Origin: Phialocephala subalpina
Taxonomy: Eukaryota > Ascomycota > Leotiomycetes > Helotiales > Mollisiaceae
NCBI GenBank assembly: GCA_900073065.1
Contig: FJOG01000025.1
Location: 1 to 64,000 of the forward strand
Direction: 5' to 3'
DNA length: 64,000 nucleotides
Numbering within the stretch: position 1 is the first letter of the stretch; each line of letters starts with the position of its first letter. The notes under the pieces are model-generated. The model was not told the DNA's origin and did not search any database. It saw only the letters and a program-made list of their open reading frames with translations. The translations under genes were made by a program, and so were the position numbers. Positions 33,285-45,517 of this stretch are shown piece after piece.

Positions 33285-36206
33285 ATGAAGACCTCAACTC
33301 TCCTCCTCGGCCTCGCGGCCTCCACTTCCGCCAACATTATGTTCACCCACGTCCCGCTGTCATGCAACCAAACCGGCATGCAGATGTACCATGGATGCCT
33401 TCGAGGACAATGGTGCACTGAGAATGGAGAGTGAGTCTTATCAATTTCCCCATATCAACACGCCGGAACTGACCTCTTGCAGCTGCGTACCGGTCCAGGA
33501 GATCAAGTACTCCATGTCCTTCCGTTCAGCAGACCCGGAGCTCGACGTGAGAGATGGCCCAGAGTTCTCGACCGACGGTACTTGTGGTCCTGCCCACAGC
33601 AACACAATATGTGATCCAAACAGCAAGGTGTATACTGGTGGATGTTGCTCGGTAGGTGAAACAACGGAACGGATGGAAGACAAAGGCTGATGGTCTCGAA
33701 GCAATACGGCTGGTGCGGAAATACCGCAGAGTGAGTTTAGTCAAGCGCTCACTTGAGTTCCTCGCTGACCTCTGAACAGTCATTGCGGAGCTGGTTGTCT
33801 TTCTGGGTGCACAGGTACTGACCCCAATTCCGGCACAGCTCCTCGCACAGATGGCAGGTGTGGAACAGGCTTCGGTGATGCAAAATGTGATCCAGCAGGC
33901 CCTTACGGAAGCTGTTGCTCTTCATATGGGTAGGTGGCAATTTTTCTCTTGTCTTCCTCTTGTTGAAACCAATATATCTTATCAATATCAATATCTGATT
34001 ATATCCTTCAAGATTCTGTGGAAACACTACAGACCATTGCCTCCCTTCGAACGGGTGCCAAAGTGGCTGCACTGGGGCAGTAGTTCCTACCTCACCTACT
34101 TCACCTCGATCGGATGGCAGATGTGGCAAGAACTTCGGAGGCGCGACTTGTGCTGCGAATGGTCCATATGGTGGTTGCTGTTCAGGATATGGGCACGTTG
34201 CTGAAATCGGTTCTGGTATTTGCTGAACGTTGCTGACGATTGCCTTTGTAGATTCTGCGGATCCACGCCCACCCACTGCCTTGTTGCCAATGGTTGTCAG
34301 AACGGATGTACTGATAGTCAACCAGGTAACGGAGGCACAACGACGAGTCAAGAACCTGTTATCGGTACTGTTTCGGCGACCATGCCCCCCGAATCGACTG
34401 CCACAGCTGCGGTGACAACGGACGGTACATGCGGAGCCGGCAATGGCAACACTGTTTGCGGAAATTGGCCAAATGGCAATTGCTGCTCCATGTATGGCTT
34501 CTGGTAGGCATCTTCTTGTCGATACACTTCAAGTACTGACCTCGATCAGCGGAAACACGGCGGCACATTGTGGTGCTGGATGTCAATCGGGCAACTGCCT
34601 CAGTGCTCCGGTCATTGCAGCTCCTGGCCCAAGTCCTGCGCCACTTGCACCGAACGGAGGACGTTTCATTGTTGTTGGCCAATCCGGAGTTCCTGCTATG
34701 CATGCTGGTCTCATGCCAAATGGCCGAGTCTTCTTCCTCGACAAGCTTGAGAACTATACTCAACTGAAGACCTCGGATGGATACTACGCCATGTCTTCTG
34801 AATACGATCCAGCCACGAACAACGTAGTGCCACTGGCCTACTCGACAAATGCCTTCTGCTCGGGAGGAACTTTCCTTGCTGATGGACGTGTTATCTCAGT
34901 CGGTGGAAACGCTCCGTTGACCTGGCTTGACCCCAACATTGGTGATGGCTTCACTGCCATTCGATATCTTGGCAGGTCTTCTTCGGACGCGAGTCTCAAT
35001 GGCCAAAGCTGGAGTGAACCAGGAAATAAGCTTGCAAGTGCTCGTTGGTATGCAACTGCTCAGACCATGCCCGACGGTACCATTTTTGTCGCCTCTGGAA
35101 GTTTGAATGGTCTCAACCCAACCGTTTTGGCCAACAACAACCCTACATATGAGATCCTCAGCCCTGGTGCCGTCACTCGAGGAAACAACGTTCCTTTGGA
35201 TATTTTGGTGAAGAACCAACCTTACTACATGTACCCCTTCATCCACCTTCTCAGTGATGGAACCCTCTTCATCTTCGTCTCCAAGGCTTCTCAGGTCTTC
35301 AACGTCGGCTCCAACACCATCGTCAAGGAGCTTCCAGATCTGCCGGGTGATTATCGTACTTACCCCAATACCGGAGGAAGTGTCCTGTTGCCACTTTCCA
35401 GCAAGAACAACTGGACTCCTGACATCATCATTTGCGGTGGAGGAGCCTACCAAGACACCACCAGCCCTACAGACCCTAGCTGCGGCCGTATTCAACCCCT
35501 CAAGGCCAATGCTGCCTGGGAGATGGATTCAATGCCCGAAGGACGTGGAATGGTCGAGGGTACACTGCTGCCAGACGGCACTGTCCTTTGGTTGAACGGA
35601 GGCAATCGAGGAGCTCAAGGCTTTGGATTGATGGGCAGACCTACTATGGAGGCTCTCCTGTACAACCCAGCCAAAGCCCTCGGCCAAAGATTCACGACAC
35701 TTGCCAGTTCGACCATTCCTCGTCTATACCATTCCGTGGCCTTGCTCCTCCTCGATGGAACAGTCATGGTTGCTGGATCCAATCCTGTCGAGATGCCCAA
35801 GCTGCAGACCGATGCTCAAGATCCGTACGTGACTGAATTCCGAGTTGAGCAATACATTCCTCCCTACTTGCAGGGTGAGCTTGCTAATCAACGTCCCACC
35901 AACATTGCCATCCCGAATAAGACGATCCAACCAAACGGAGGCCAATTTGTTGTCTCATTCAACGTACATCCAAACGCACAAGGCTGCACGGTGGTCCTCT
36001 ATCATGGCGGCTTCGTTACTCACTCCGTTCATATGGGTCATCGCATGCTGGAACTGGACTTCGCAGGATGGGTAGCTGGTGGTACAACCCAGACTTTGTC
36101 TGTGACGGCCCCACCAAATCACCACGTGGCCCCGCCAGGACCATACGTGGTTTATGTTGTCGTTGATGGTGTGCCAGGAATCGGACAGTTCGTTCAGGTT
36201 GCATGA
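33285..36206 (+). CDS. secreted glyoxal oxidase (copper radical oxidase) with four chitin-binding modules
   Basis: An 860-aa extracellular enzyme that would oxidise small aldehydes/alcohols and release H2O2. Exons: 33285-33430, 33483-33651, 33702-33730, 33780-33929, 34013-34192, 34252-34503 and 34550-36206. Intron 5 (34193-34251) starts with GC, a GC-AG intron. The signal peptide is MKTSTLLLGLAASTSA. Four hevein-type CBM18 modules follow, starting near residues 80, 145, 210 and 287, each with CG..., GGCCS/GSCCS, YGFCG or YGWCG, and HC. The catalytic part (about 345-860) is glyoxal oxidase/AA5_1. Probable radical Cys in YSTNAFCSGGTF, Tyr in SARWYATAQTMPDG, Tyr-His in PRLYHSVALLLLDG and His in THSVHMGHRML match the Cys-Tyr cofactor and copper ligands. 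Introns fall at near-equivalent points inside successive CBM18 modules, suggesting growth by exon duplication. It probably acts at chitin-containing walls. Confidence 0.92.
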
Positions 36207-37003
36207 GGCAAGCAGCATCAGACACATGGTGGTGGGTGGTTTTCTGCAAGTCATTAGCGGATTGATTGGAGGTGCATAGCAATTGCTTAGCATGATAAAG
36301 AGCACAGTTTCGCAATGGAAAACAATTCACGGAAGGACTCCCGTCGATTTCATGTTGTGATCAATCTTGACCTTGATTGTGAGATGTGCGAGTATATATT
36401 TGCAGAACTTTCATTTGTTTTTCGTGCTCCAGTACGACAACCTCGGCGGGGCTTCAGTGCGCCAAGCGGCAAGGCTGAAACCCCCTGGAAAGTTGGTGTC
36501 TCGGCATCGACCATCAACCCCGCCAAGTTCATTCTTCACCAACCTCTCGCACCACCAGAAATCAACACAACACGAGTTAAACGCCGACCTTTTCTCAACC
36601 GTTTCTCCCCAAATAGCAACTCTAAGACGCGATGTACGAGTCGAGCCATATCATAGGATGGACCAATTGAAATGGCCCCCAATGTCTTTGGTGGCGCGTT
36701 CAGCTGTTTTGAGCGTGCATGGGTAAGGTCATGCAATATGCAGAGCTACTGCAGAGGGACCACCGACCACCGGCGGGCTTCTCAAGGCGCTGACTTGCTG
36801 CCCCGCTGGACGCTAAGGGATGCTCAGCTGAGTCTTTGCTTTCTCTGTTTCTTCTTCCTCTCCTATCTTTCTTTCTCGTGTTGACTCGTACGCATTTTGA
36901 GCTGCTGTGCGACTTCGTTCCTCGCTCGCAGATTGTCGGTATATACTTCAGTACCCGAGAGATTGAAGAGAGATTGGGAAGGGAAGAAAGAGGAGAAAAG
37001 AAG
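36207..37003. other. intergenic, promoter of annexin-like gene
   Basis: No separate gene. An ATG at 36836 is in frame with the annexin-like ORF but would add 56 residues that look like translated leader (LSLFLLPLLSFFLVL). The stretch at 36830-36900 is CT-rich, as expected of a leader. Confidence 0.5.
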
Positions 37004-39497
37004 ATGTCGCTCAATCCAAACGATGATCGAAGGAGGGGACGCTCTAAATCCCCCGGTGGTGGACGACGCGAACGTTCTCGCTCCCGAGTCGAGATAGATG
37101 AGTATGAAGAGACAACTACGCGCGAGAGGTCGAGAGTTAGGGTTCCGAGTCCGCCGTCCAGCAATCGCTACGATGATCGAGGAGGATATGAATACGAGGA
37201 TACAAGAAGAAGAGAGGAGGTGAAGGTTGTCACGGCTGAGCCAAGAGGGAGCGAGAGGAGTCTTGTTGATAGAGAGAGGGACCCGAGAGGTTCTGATCCC
37301 AGACTGGTGAACGCGGATCCGAGGGGTAGTTATGGAAGTCTACACCAATACCGAGATCGCGATGAGAGTCCACCTCCACCGTCTGCGACAAGGGGGTATG
37401 CGATGCCTGGCGGGTTCCAGGAAGAGGATGTTAAGCGCACCTACGAGAGTAGCAGAGGGGGGCGAGAGAAGGAATATTATGAGAGTAAGACGGAGCGCAA
37501 GAAATTCTCTACGAAAGATGATTTAGCGTATGGAGAGAGTCCACCGAGGGAGCCGCCAGGAAGGAAATATCAGGAAGTGGATAAGTACAAGTATGATTCA
37601 AGAGAGGATGAGAGGGATCCGAGGAGATATGATGCTAGCGGTCATGGGAGGGGTGCGAGCTTCAGTGCACATACGCCGCATCATAGCATTTCTGCGGGGG
37701 TTAATGTCAATCATGGACAGCCGCAATATGTCCAGCCGCCTTCTCCGAGTCAGTATCAGGTTCCCGGTGGGTATGGCCAGCCGCCGGTGGGATATCCGGA
37801 GCCGGGTGCTGGGAGAGGGTACGAGCCTCCAGGATCCAAGTACGCCGAGGCGCCGAAATGGGAATATGCGAAGCCGACGGAGCAGATCACATATTCGAAG
37901 GTTCAGGAGACGACTTATGGCCATCCTGGCGCTTACGATCCTAGACCAGCGGAGCCCAGACACAACAGTTACCCACGCTACGACGATCGCTCTTCGAAGT
38001 CCAAGACTGACTCTAGATACGAAGAGGACAGTCGATCATCTAAGTCAAAGACTCAGGTCCTGACTGTTGAGCCTGGATCAAGGCGTCGTGATCCTTCTCC
38101 CGGTCCAGGTCTAGCACCAAGAATGCACTCCCTATCAGTCAACACCGGCCACCACGGCGGAGCAGCATTGAGTTTAGCAACAGCACCTGGAAGTCCTCTC
38201 CTCGAATCATACCACGGAACCTATCAATCCATCTCCCCGATGCCTTCGCCTCTCATGATCCCCTCACACTCCCACACCGACATCAACTTCATCGAACCCC
38301 TCTCCCCAGGTTCCTCAGACGACGACCGCTACCCGGGCCAAAAGAAAAGCGCACAGCCCGCTTCCACGACCCAGTCGACGAAGCTACCATCCTTGCCAAA
38401 GCTTTGAAAGGCGAGAAACGAGCCCCTGATACTCAACCTTTGATCGAGATTCTACCCGGCTTGACTCATGAACAAGTACTCGATCTGAGAGTCGAGTATA
38501 AACGTATTGTTAAGACGGGGACCACACCGACATCAACTTCATCGAACCCCTCTCCCCAGGTTCCTCAGACGACGACCGCTACCCGGGCCAAAAGAAAAGC
38601 GCACAGCCCGCTTCCACGACCCAGTCGACGAAGCTACCATCCTTGCCAAAGCTTTGAAAGGCGAGAAACGAGCCCCTGATACTCAACCTTTGATCGAGAT
38701 TCTACCCGGCTTGACTCATGAACAAGTACTCGATCTGAGAGTCGAGTATAAACGTATTGTTAAGACGGGGAGACCAAATGCATGAGGACGGAACTCAAAG
38801 AGGACAAATTCAAGAAAGCGGTATTATTAGTATTGGATGAACGAAAGATGGAAGAGAGGCCTGGATATCCGGTTGATAGGATCCTGGTCGAGGATGATGT
38901 GCATGATTTGTATAAGGCGGTGAGGAGCGAGAAGGGGGGTGAGACGGCGATGATTAATATTGTGGTTGTGAGGTCGGATGCGCATTTGAGGGAGGTGTTG
39001 AGGTTGTATGAGGTTACGTATCGGGCGAATTTCGCGAGGGAGATGTTGAAGAAGAGTGGGAATCTTGTTGTATGTTCCCCTTGCCTTCTCCTTCCCCCTT
39101 TTCCTCCCCTCACCCTTTCATCTGATATATTAATGGTCGGCAAATGCTAACACAACCGCAGGGCGAGATGCTAGCCCACATCCTCAACGGCGTAATCAAC
39201 AAACCAGTCCGCGACGCCCTCCTCGTCCACCACGCCCTCTCCCTCTCCAAATCAGACTCCATCCGCACCGAGCTCCTCATCTCCCGCCTAGTCCGCTACC
39301 ATTGGGATCGTCCGCACATGGAGCTGGTGAAGAGAGAGTATAGGACTCGTTATGGGGTTGATATGCAGCGGGCGGTTGCGGAGGGAACGAAGGGGGAGTG
39401 GGGACATTTTTGTGAGATGCTTTGTGTGAGGAGGATGGGGGATGAGGTTAGGAGCGTCGAGAGAGTGGAGGAGTATAGGGTTGATATTAGGAGGTGA
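37004..39497 (+). pseudogene. annexin-XIV-like gene disrupted by exact tandem duplication, frameshift and loss of annexin core
   Basis: The start ATG at 37004 (AAGATGTCG) opens a 467-codon frame to 38407. It encodes a long disordered, RS/Tyr/Pro-rich N-terminus (RRRGRSKSPGGGRRERSRSR, many DDR/YE repeats), as in the long fungal annexins. The annexin part begins as RFHDPVDEATILAKALKG...DTQPLIEILPGLTHEQVL, but in the +1 frame relative to the N-terminus, so a small indel lies near 38352-38362. This block is inside a 250-bp exact tandem duplication (38272-38521 and 38522-38771). Directly after it comes TKCMRTELKEDKFKKAVLLV, so roughly the end of annexin repeat 1 and most of repeat 2 is absent. Repeats 3-4 are intact (38779-39069, intron 39070-39161, 39162-39497): NFAREMLKKSGNLV, GEMLAHILNGV. 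Annexins bind membranes through Ca2+. As read, no full annexin can be made. Confidence 0.8.
38272..38771 (+). repeat. exact 250-bp tandem duplication inside annexin-like gene
   Basis: 38272-38521 and 38522-38771 are identical over all 250 bases in my line-by-line comparison. 250 is not a multiple of three, so the second copy is read in a different frame. Perfect identity means it is very recent, or it is an assembly artefact. Confidence 0.95.
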
Positions 39498-41470
39498 GGT
39501 GGATATGAGGAAGTGAGGAAATGATGGTTGGGGTGGGGTAGGATTTCCCTTCTTCACTTAGATGAGAGGTTTGATACCCGATATGGGCTGAGAATTCGAA
39601 TGTTGTTTTCTGCATCGAGTCAATCAAGAGGAGTCGGCCGTGGGAAAGATCTTGGTCGTATCGTTTCTCTTTTGCCAGGTTGAGTTAATTCTTCGTCTTT
39701 TGCCTAAGAGTTCGAAGTGTGCTTGTACTCTGACAAGTGCTCGGAGTATTTGTGTCTCGTACATTACAAGTCAAGGCTCGGGTTGTCCGTGTTGATGCGG
39801 TCGCCTACTTACTAGCAGCTACATTCTGTATGAGTTGCTGGGCGACAGGCGAGCTGGATACAAGACTCAGGAGCGTTGCTTCACATCTCCATCTCTTTCG
39901 CCATTCATTGCTGACTCTTTTAGTTCTGTTGCGAGAACAATGGGGCAACAGCCACTACTACCAAGTCAAACGATATATTCCTCAATGATTCAAAAGCTCA
40001 ACATATTTATCAAGTTGCATTTGCTAGATAATGACGATGACCGGCTGCCCTTGGGCTTCAAGACCTTCTCACACCGCGTACTCGCATTGATACAGCCCCA
40101 TCTATGAGCACCCGCATGTTCGATTATCTTGTATCATTCCATATGTCTTTCTTTTACAGTCTTCAAGCTTCGGCTCTGATACCTAAAGTCCGGCAGTACC
40201 ATTCCCAGTGGCGACATATCTTTTCTTGGTTGATCAGTAAGCGAAGGATGTGACCGTAGCGATAGGAGATGTGGGTGTAGATGCGCACATATTTTGAAGG
40301 GTAAGATTTGGAAATTCAGCTTGAGTGTAGAGTCTCTTGATTTGTTTCTGGCCTGGTGGGAAGAGGTTTAGATTTTCGAAGCAGTTGGGCAGAGCTGGCT
40401 TTGTGGGAAGCTGTCTAAGTCAATATAGGCGGATTTTGAGTTTTGTTATTCAGGATAGCCGGGATCACAGCACCTGTGAATAGGCAGAGAGACTTTGATT
40501 GCTGTATAAACTCCATGGGGCACTGTTAATCAGCAAGACTCAACTCATTCACGTTGTTATTCAAAAATTATGATCGCCTTTGCGCCTTTGCTTGAATTGC
40601 TTCTGGTCCCAGAACTTCAAACTCTCCCAGGGTCTGCCTTGCCTACGTCACCTTGAAACGAGAGTGAAATATCAAATGTATATGGGAGGGGGGAAATTAT
40701 GCGCTCTTGCAATCACGATATTGACTTAGTGGTTTTTTACAGGGCTTTGCAGGGAATGTAGCCTGGAGCGCTCGCTAACGAATCCTCCCCGCTGTACTCC
40801 GCCACGCCCGTACTGACCTTTGAACTTCAACAACAATTGAAAGGTCCATAACTATGCACGCCTTGATAGAACATAACACACGAGGCGCAAGAGATAATTC
40901 GGTTCGTTATTCTTGTGTGCTTTTGGGGACAGTTCGAGGAGTTTAAAGAGCTGCCACGTGATAGTGTCGCTTCGAGTTACCGCCTAGCAGTATTCTTCTG
41001 TGTTGTCTTCCAACCGCCAGCCTTCTCTCCCCACTTACATTTGTTCATTCAGTACGATAATCTGTATGCCCGTGGCTTGACGTTGTATCGCTGTTGTCTT
41101 ATGGTTTATGGTTTTCGTCGAACGTGTTTCCTATCGAGGCTGTTTGACCCCTTTGTTGGCCTTTGTTGACGACACATCATCGTGTCACGAAGTGACTTGA
41201 CGACGTGACGTCAAAGCTAGTGCTTGAAATTCGAGGATCGAGACTTTTCTTTCTGCTTCAAAATGCCTGCAGCTTGAATTTTCCTCGCAATTACAGACAG
41301 CGGAGAAAGCTCTATGGTAGCGAGTTCCTTTTGCAATCTTCGACCGTTCACCACGTGCATCCTTTCCGAACGCTCCCCAGGCTGGACTCGGGACCTGAAT
41401 GCAACGACGGTCCTCCTCACTTGATCATCAAATACATAGATCTTTTCAATTTTTCAACTTCCGAAGGATA
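39498..41470. other. intergenic, 2 kb
   Basis: No gene supported. Short open frames at 39737-40107 and 40915-41169 have no features I can name. Confidence 0.45.
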
Positions 41471-43136
41471 ATGAACTCAATGCCACCAGGGTTCTCGCTA
41501 CAAGAGCTCCTCTGGGGGACAGATTGGACGATGGACTCGATTCCTCCCCAGCCACAAGATCTCCCTGCCATTCCTCGCTTGTTCTTTACAGATTTGGTGC
41601 CAGTCGTTACCCGTACATTGTGGGTGGAACCGGCGGACAAGGGCTACGATACCAGACAGATCTTTGCTCCTCCTTCATTTCCACGTTGTAACTGAAAGAA
41701 GAACAACTCACTCTCGGACCGATCAACTGATTCTCCCCAACTGAAAAAGTTGAGCATGCATTCGGAAAATGGCAGGAGCTACTGGAGGAGGCTGTCGACT
41801 TGATGTTAGAGTTTATGCTTGTCTCCGCCGAGCCTATTACAAATCCATGGATCCAGAAAATGCGAACGATGATGACGGAGCATGAAAGTGAGGACACATT
41901 CAGCAGCAATTCAGGAGGCACAACCACCTTTCTGTCAGGTGCTCAGACCCCATTGTATAATAAGCGGGTCGTTATTGAATACTCATGGTCGAAATATCTG
42001 CGACCCGCACTTCTCGCAACTTGCAAAGAGTACCACAGAAAGGGCACAAACCTCTTGTATGGCCTAAATACTTTCCGGTTCACACATCTTATAAACTAGT
42101 TGGGAAAATACGGTTGGTCTGTCTTTGTCGGTTGGATCCGAACCTCCTTTGAAGATAGCGACGCCTTCTCCGAGTTCCTCAACTTCAAACACGAATCACT
42201 CAGATCACTCTACCCTGGCATGACACATTCTCCCATGCGCCTACATCTTGTTCGCAAATTGTCCCTCGAGGATGTGGACTTGAGAGGGAGACGGTACCGC
42301 GGGTATCTGAACGACAAATTGAGCTGGCAGTTCTACATGGTGAATCGTTTAGAGGCGTGGGGGGCTTGCCCCAACCAACTTGTTCTTACTTTCGACGACC
42401 GGGACGAGCCAGTCGTCTCAACATCTCAGGTTCGAAACGGATATGCGCAAAAGGAGAAGTGTGCCGTTTGAAAGCCAAACTCGCTACTTGACGCCCGATG
42501 GATGTTCTTCCCGACGCGAGAGACAGGAAATTTTCTACTCGCCACATTGGAACATTGTAGAACCGTGGGGGATCGTGGACAACACATTCGACAATTCGTG
42601 GACTCAAAGATGGGTAGTCGCCGACAGGCTTATCATCCGTGGTGTGTCCCAACTGAATCACAACATTATGAGAAGCTACTTCCAGGTACGTCTTCAAGGT
42701 CTCTCGGTGCCCCTCACTTTTCTGGACTTCCTATACCTATTGCCCAAGACCAGAGGCTTCCGTTGCCTAATATCATCTCGTCAAGCATCCCCACACCAGT
42801 GAGCCAGATCACTACTAGTCATGTCTCATTTAAAGGGCACGGCACTCACATTTTCTGCTCTCTCCAGCTGATCTCTACGAAATACTGGGGATGTTCAACC
42901 TCTCTCTCGACCTTCTCCTTTCTCTGGATGTGGATGCTCGCTGATCATCACTGTAGGATGGGACTGCTGTGCCCAACAATCCATTAGCTGTCTTGATCGA
43001 AAATTGGTTCGCGGAGACCGACTTTCGATTTCCCGAAAGTGCTATAGAGTGCATCGTGCTGTCAAAACGCATCTCCTACATTGGAGAGCTTGGAGGGAAA
43101 GCAGATGTAGAGTTCACGAAGAAGAATAAGTTGTGA
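41471..43136 (+). pseudogene. decayed gene of a fungal family with the LLYG.NTFRF motif
   Basis: The relic starts at the ATG at 41471 with QDLPAIPRLFFTDLVPVVTR, then passes to another frame near 41695-41770. There it reads AFGKWQELLEEAVDLMLEF, MLVSAEPITNPWIQKM and LRPALLATCKEYHRKGTNLL, then YGLNTFRF. In-frame TAG at 42097-42099 follows, then LGKYGWSVFVGWIRTSFEDS and so on to 42471. A +1 shift near 42430 leads to SQTRYLTPDGCSSRRERQEI...RSYFQ. After a likely intron (from 42688) the end reads NNPLAVLIENWFAETDFRF to a stop at 43134-43136. The order LP.EIR-like start, LVSxxPITNPW, ATCK.YH..G..LLYG.NTFRF resembles uncharacterised fungal proteins distantly like F-box/2EXR receptors. With at least one nonsense codon and one or two frameshifts it is a pseudogene. 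Confidence 0.6.
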
Positions 43137-43298
43137 GGCAAGCGAAAAAAAAAATTCATTGAGAGAGCTTATATAGTCCATTCTATACATCAAAGACTGG
43201 ATTGTAACCATTCCCAATGTCCTCGACCCCTAGGTACTTATGCCTGCAAAAAAAGCCTCAACTCGGGACCAGCACGTTATGGCTATGAAGATTATCTT

Positions 43299-44187
43299 CT
43301 AACAGGTGAGAGTCCCTTTATTTGCAGTACATCCAGACTTCAGGATATACGCCCACTTACATCTCATGTTAGCATATCTAACATTATATTAGTGTGATGG
43401 AACGCTTACGTTCTGGAATCCACCGTCGCCATTCAAAGTGAACGTGCAGCCTGCACCAAAAATCAGAACATCGTAGCTGACATTCGATCCGACCTTCGCC
43501 TTATAGCTCGTCTTCTGAATCACTTCCGGAGTGCAGCTGAGAGAGTATCCGACATTGCTCATCACCACGCTCCGTCCTGGAAACTGAATAGAGACTGCAG
43601 ACACAGTCTCTTTAGTGAAGCGTTGCCGGCGCTGAAAGTCTCAGTCAGTCGTTGATTGATGTTGGGTGAAGGAGATGGAGGTGCATACCGCGATATCCGC
43701 GTCAACAAGACCTTGAACCAGCTGCACGACTTTGTTGATTACGTCGGCTACTGCTCCAGCGGCATCGGCTTTGCCTCCAACATCATCGGGCTGGCTAGGA
43801 TATGTTAGCGAAGCGGAGTAAGGAAGGGAAAGAGGTCTTTACACGACGACTTCTGTGGTGATGGCAGGAGTAATGCTCTCAGAACCGGCTATAGATAAAT
43901 CAGTATGCGGTTTGAAGTATAATTTGGGAGTCGAGGAGCTGAGGAGCTGAGGAGCCGAGAGGAGCCGAGTCCGCAATACTCGCGAAGAGCTCGGCTCTCT
44001 ATATCTCTTCAAATAAAGGGCACATTCTCACGTACTGTCTGTGAAGACTGTGACAGCGCGCTGTCGAAAGTTAATAGGCGAACTGATGTTGATGGCATGA
44101 GGAATTGCTAACCTTTTGCAATGGGGATGCGGATGAAAAAGTCGCAAATGCAAGCGCACAGCTGACGAGAATGTTCTTGGAAAGCAT
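43299..44187 (-). CDS. small secreted protein, unknown function (candidate effector)
   Basis: A 176-aa predicted secreted protein from six exons on the minus strand: 44187-44113, 44060-44036, 43888-43843, 43794-43689, 43631-43410 and 43355-43299. Introns are 48-147 nt and every junction keeps frame. The signal peptide is MLSKNILVSCALAFATFSSA. A possible kexin-like KR sits at the exon 1/2 joint. A helical middle follows (GGKADAAGAVADVINKVVQL). The C-terminal beta-rich part has VSIQFPGRSVVMSNVGYSLS. Four mature cysteines lie in LSCTP, GAGCTF, SGCTAN and the final LTC. Without the last intron the frame would stop earlier after VSVPSH; I prefer the spliced form because it adds two cysteines and has a good CTAAC branch site. 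No known domain. Confidence 0.65.
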
Positions 44188-45517
44188 TTTGAATTAAATG
44201 AGGAGTGGTTGAAGGATGAAGAGTGAGTGAGGTATCAAGAGTGATTGGAGAATGATAAAGCTCCTGGCTGAAGTAGTTTTAAAGTGATTGTTGTGGAAAG
44301 TGTTGGGTGAAGAGAATATGCAGATGGTTGGTGGTGAAAATATCGGATTCTTGCAGAGAACTCACATCTTCTTATACATTTGAGATTTGAGAAAGAACGG
44401 ACATCACACGATGTCCGAGATGCCGTCTTGCGAGGTCTGGTATGAAGCTATTCCCCCTTTCCTCTGCCAAGATCAAAAAGACTGTCGCTTAAGTATCGAC
44501 ATGATCATTTGATCTACCGCACGACAGAGAGAGAGTTTGCCAAGAGTGATGTAGGATCAAAACTACAGTCACTCGAGTAATGCCTTACACAGGTTAATGA
44601 GAGCCAAGGTAGTATGCGGCTCTTTCTGGACGGTTCAAACAACTGGATCATCTGGACAAGTTTGAACTTTCTTCTTATTGGACCGCAAAGTTCTGGGCAA
44701 CTTGCTCGCTTCTTAAATATCTCCAAAAGGGATTAAAGTTTACCTTTAAACTCCACAGCCAGGCTAAGCAGCTGCTATTCGGGCAGTGTGAGGCGACTGG
44801 CCAAGCTTTCCCCACAACTCAGCCCGTTTCAATATCAAACTCTATTTTGGCGATATACCAACAGCAAAAGTGTGGTACGAGAACACTTCCTAAACATTTG
44901 CCAAGTTAATAAAACATAAACATTATCAATTGAGGCTAAAAAAGGAGAGATAACGCGAGAAAACCAGTAGGGAGCGAAAGGTGCCAAGCTGTTTAGCATG
45001 ATCAGGGGAGTCATTCTCAAACTTGTACCTGACTCGCACTCGCACTCGGCTTGTGCAACCCTTCAGCATCGGCCTCTGTCTTAGACATACCCGAACAGCT
45101 CGTATTCTACTGAAAAACAAAGTTGGGTAGAAATTCGTGTTCTACTGGTCAAGTCATGTCAAAAGCGGTTGCTTAGCGGCATGACCGCTGGGGTCCGGGA
45201 AGTTTTCTGCTGGCAGCTTTACTGTCTTCTTAATCCAAATATGATTGATGTTAGATTCAAGGAGACGACAGAGGAAAGAATGAAAATGGGGCTGAAAGGG
45301 GATAGGAAGGGGTGGAGCAGCACGTGACTGGATGTTGTGTTACCTGACCAGGGTTGCTGCTTCCCGATTACGATAACGATGGCTTGCAAACAAACATAGA
45401 CTTTCGTTCTTACTCTGCGAAGCCTCACGTCACAAGCTACCACGACAAGCGTTCTCGCAGAGTCGCACATGCTTTGCCAGTAGCCAGCCTCGATCGACAT
45501 GTTGGCCAATCCTCACC
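44188..45517. other. intergenic, divergent promoters of secreted protein (-) and kinase (+)
   Basis: The two genes are transcribed away from each other, so this 1.3 kb holds both promoters. No gene seen inside. Confidence 0.5.

Noticed and set aside
36836..37003. Earlier in-frame ATG for the annexin-like gene
   Set aside because: The extra residues look like translated CT-rich leader; the ATG at 37004 has a better context.
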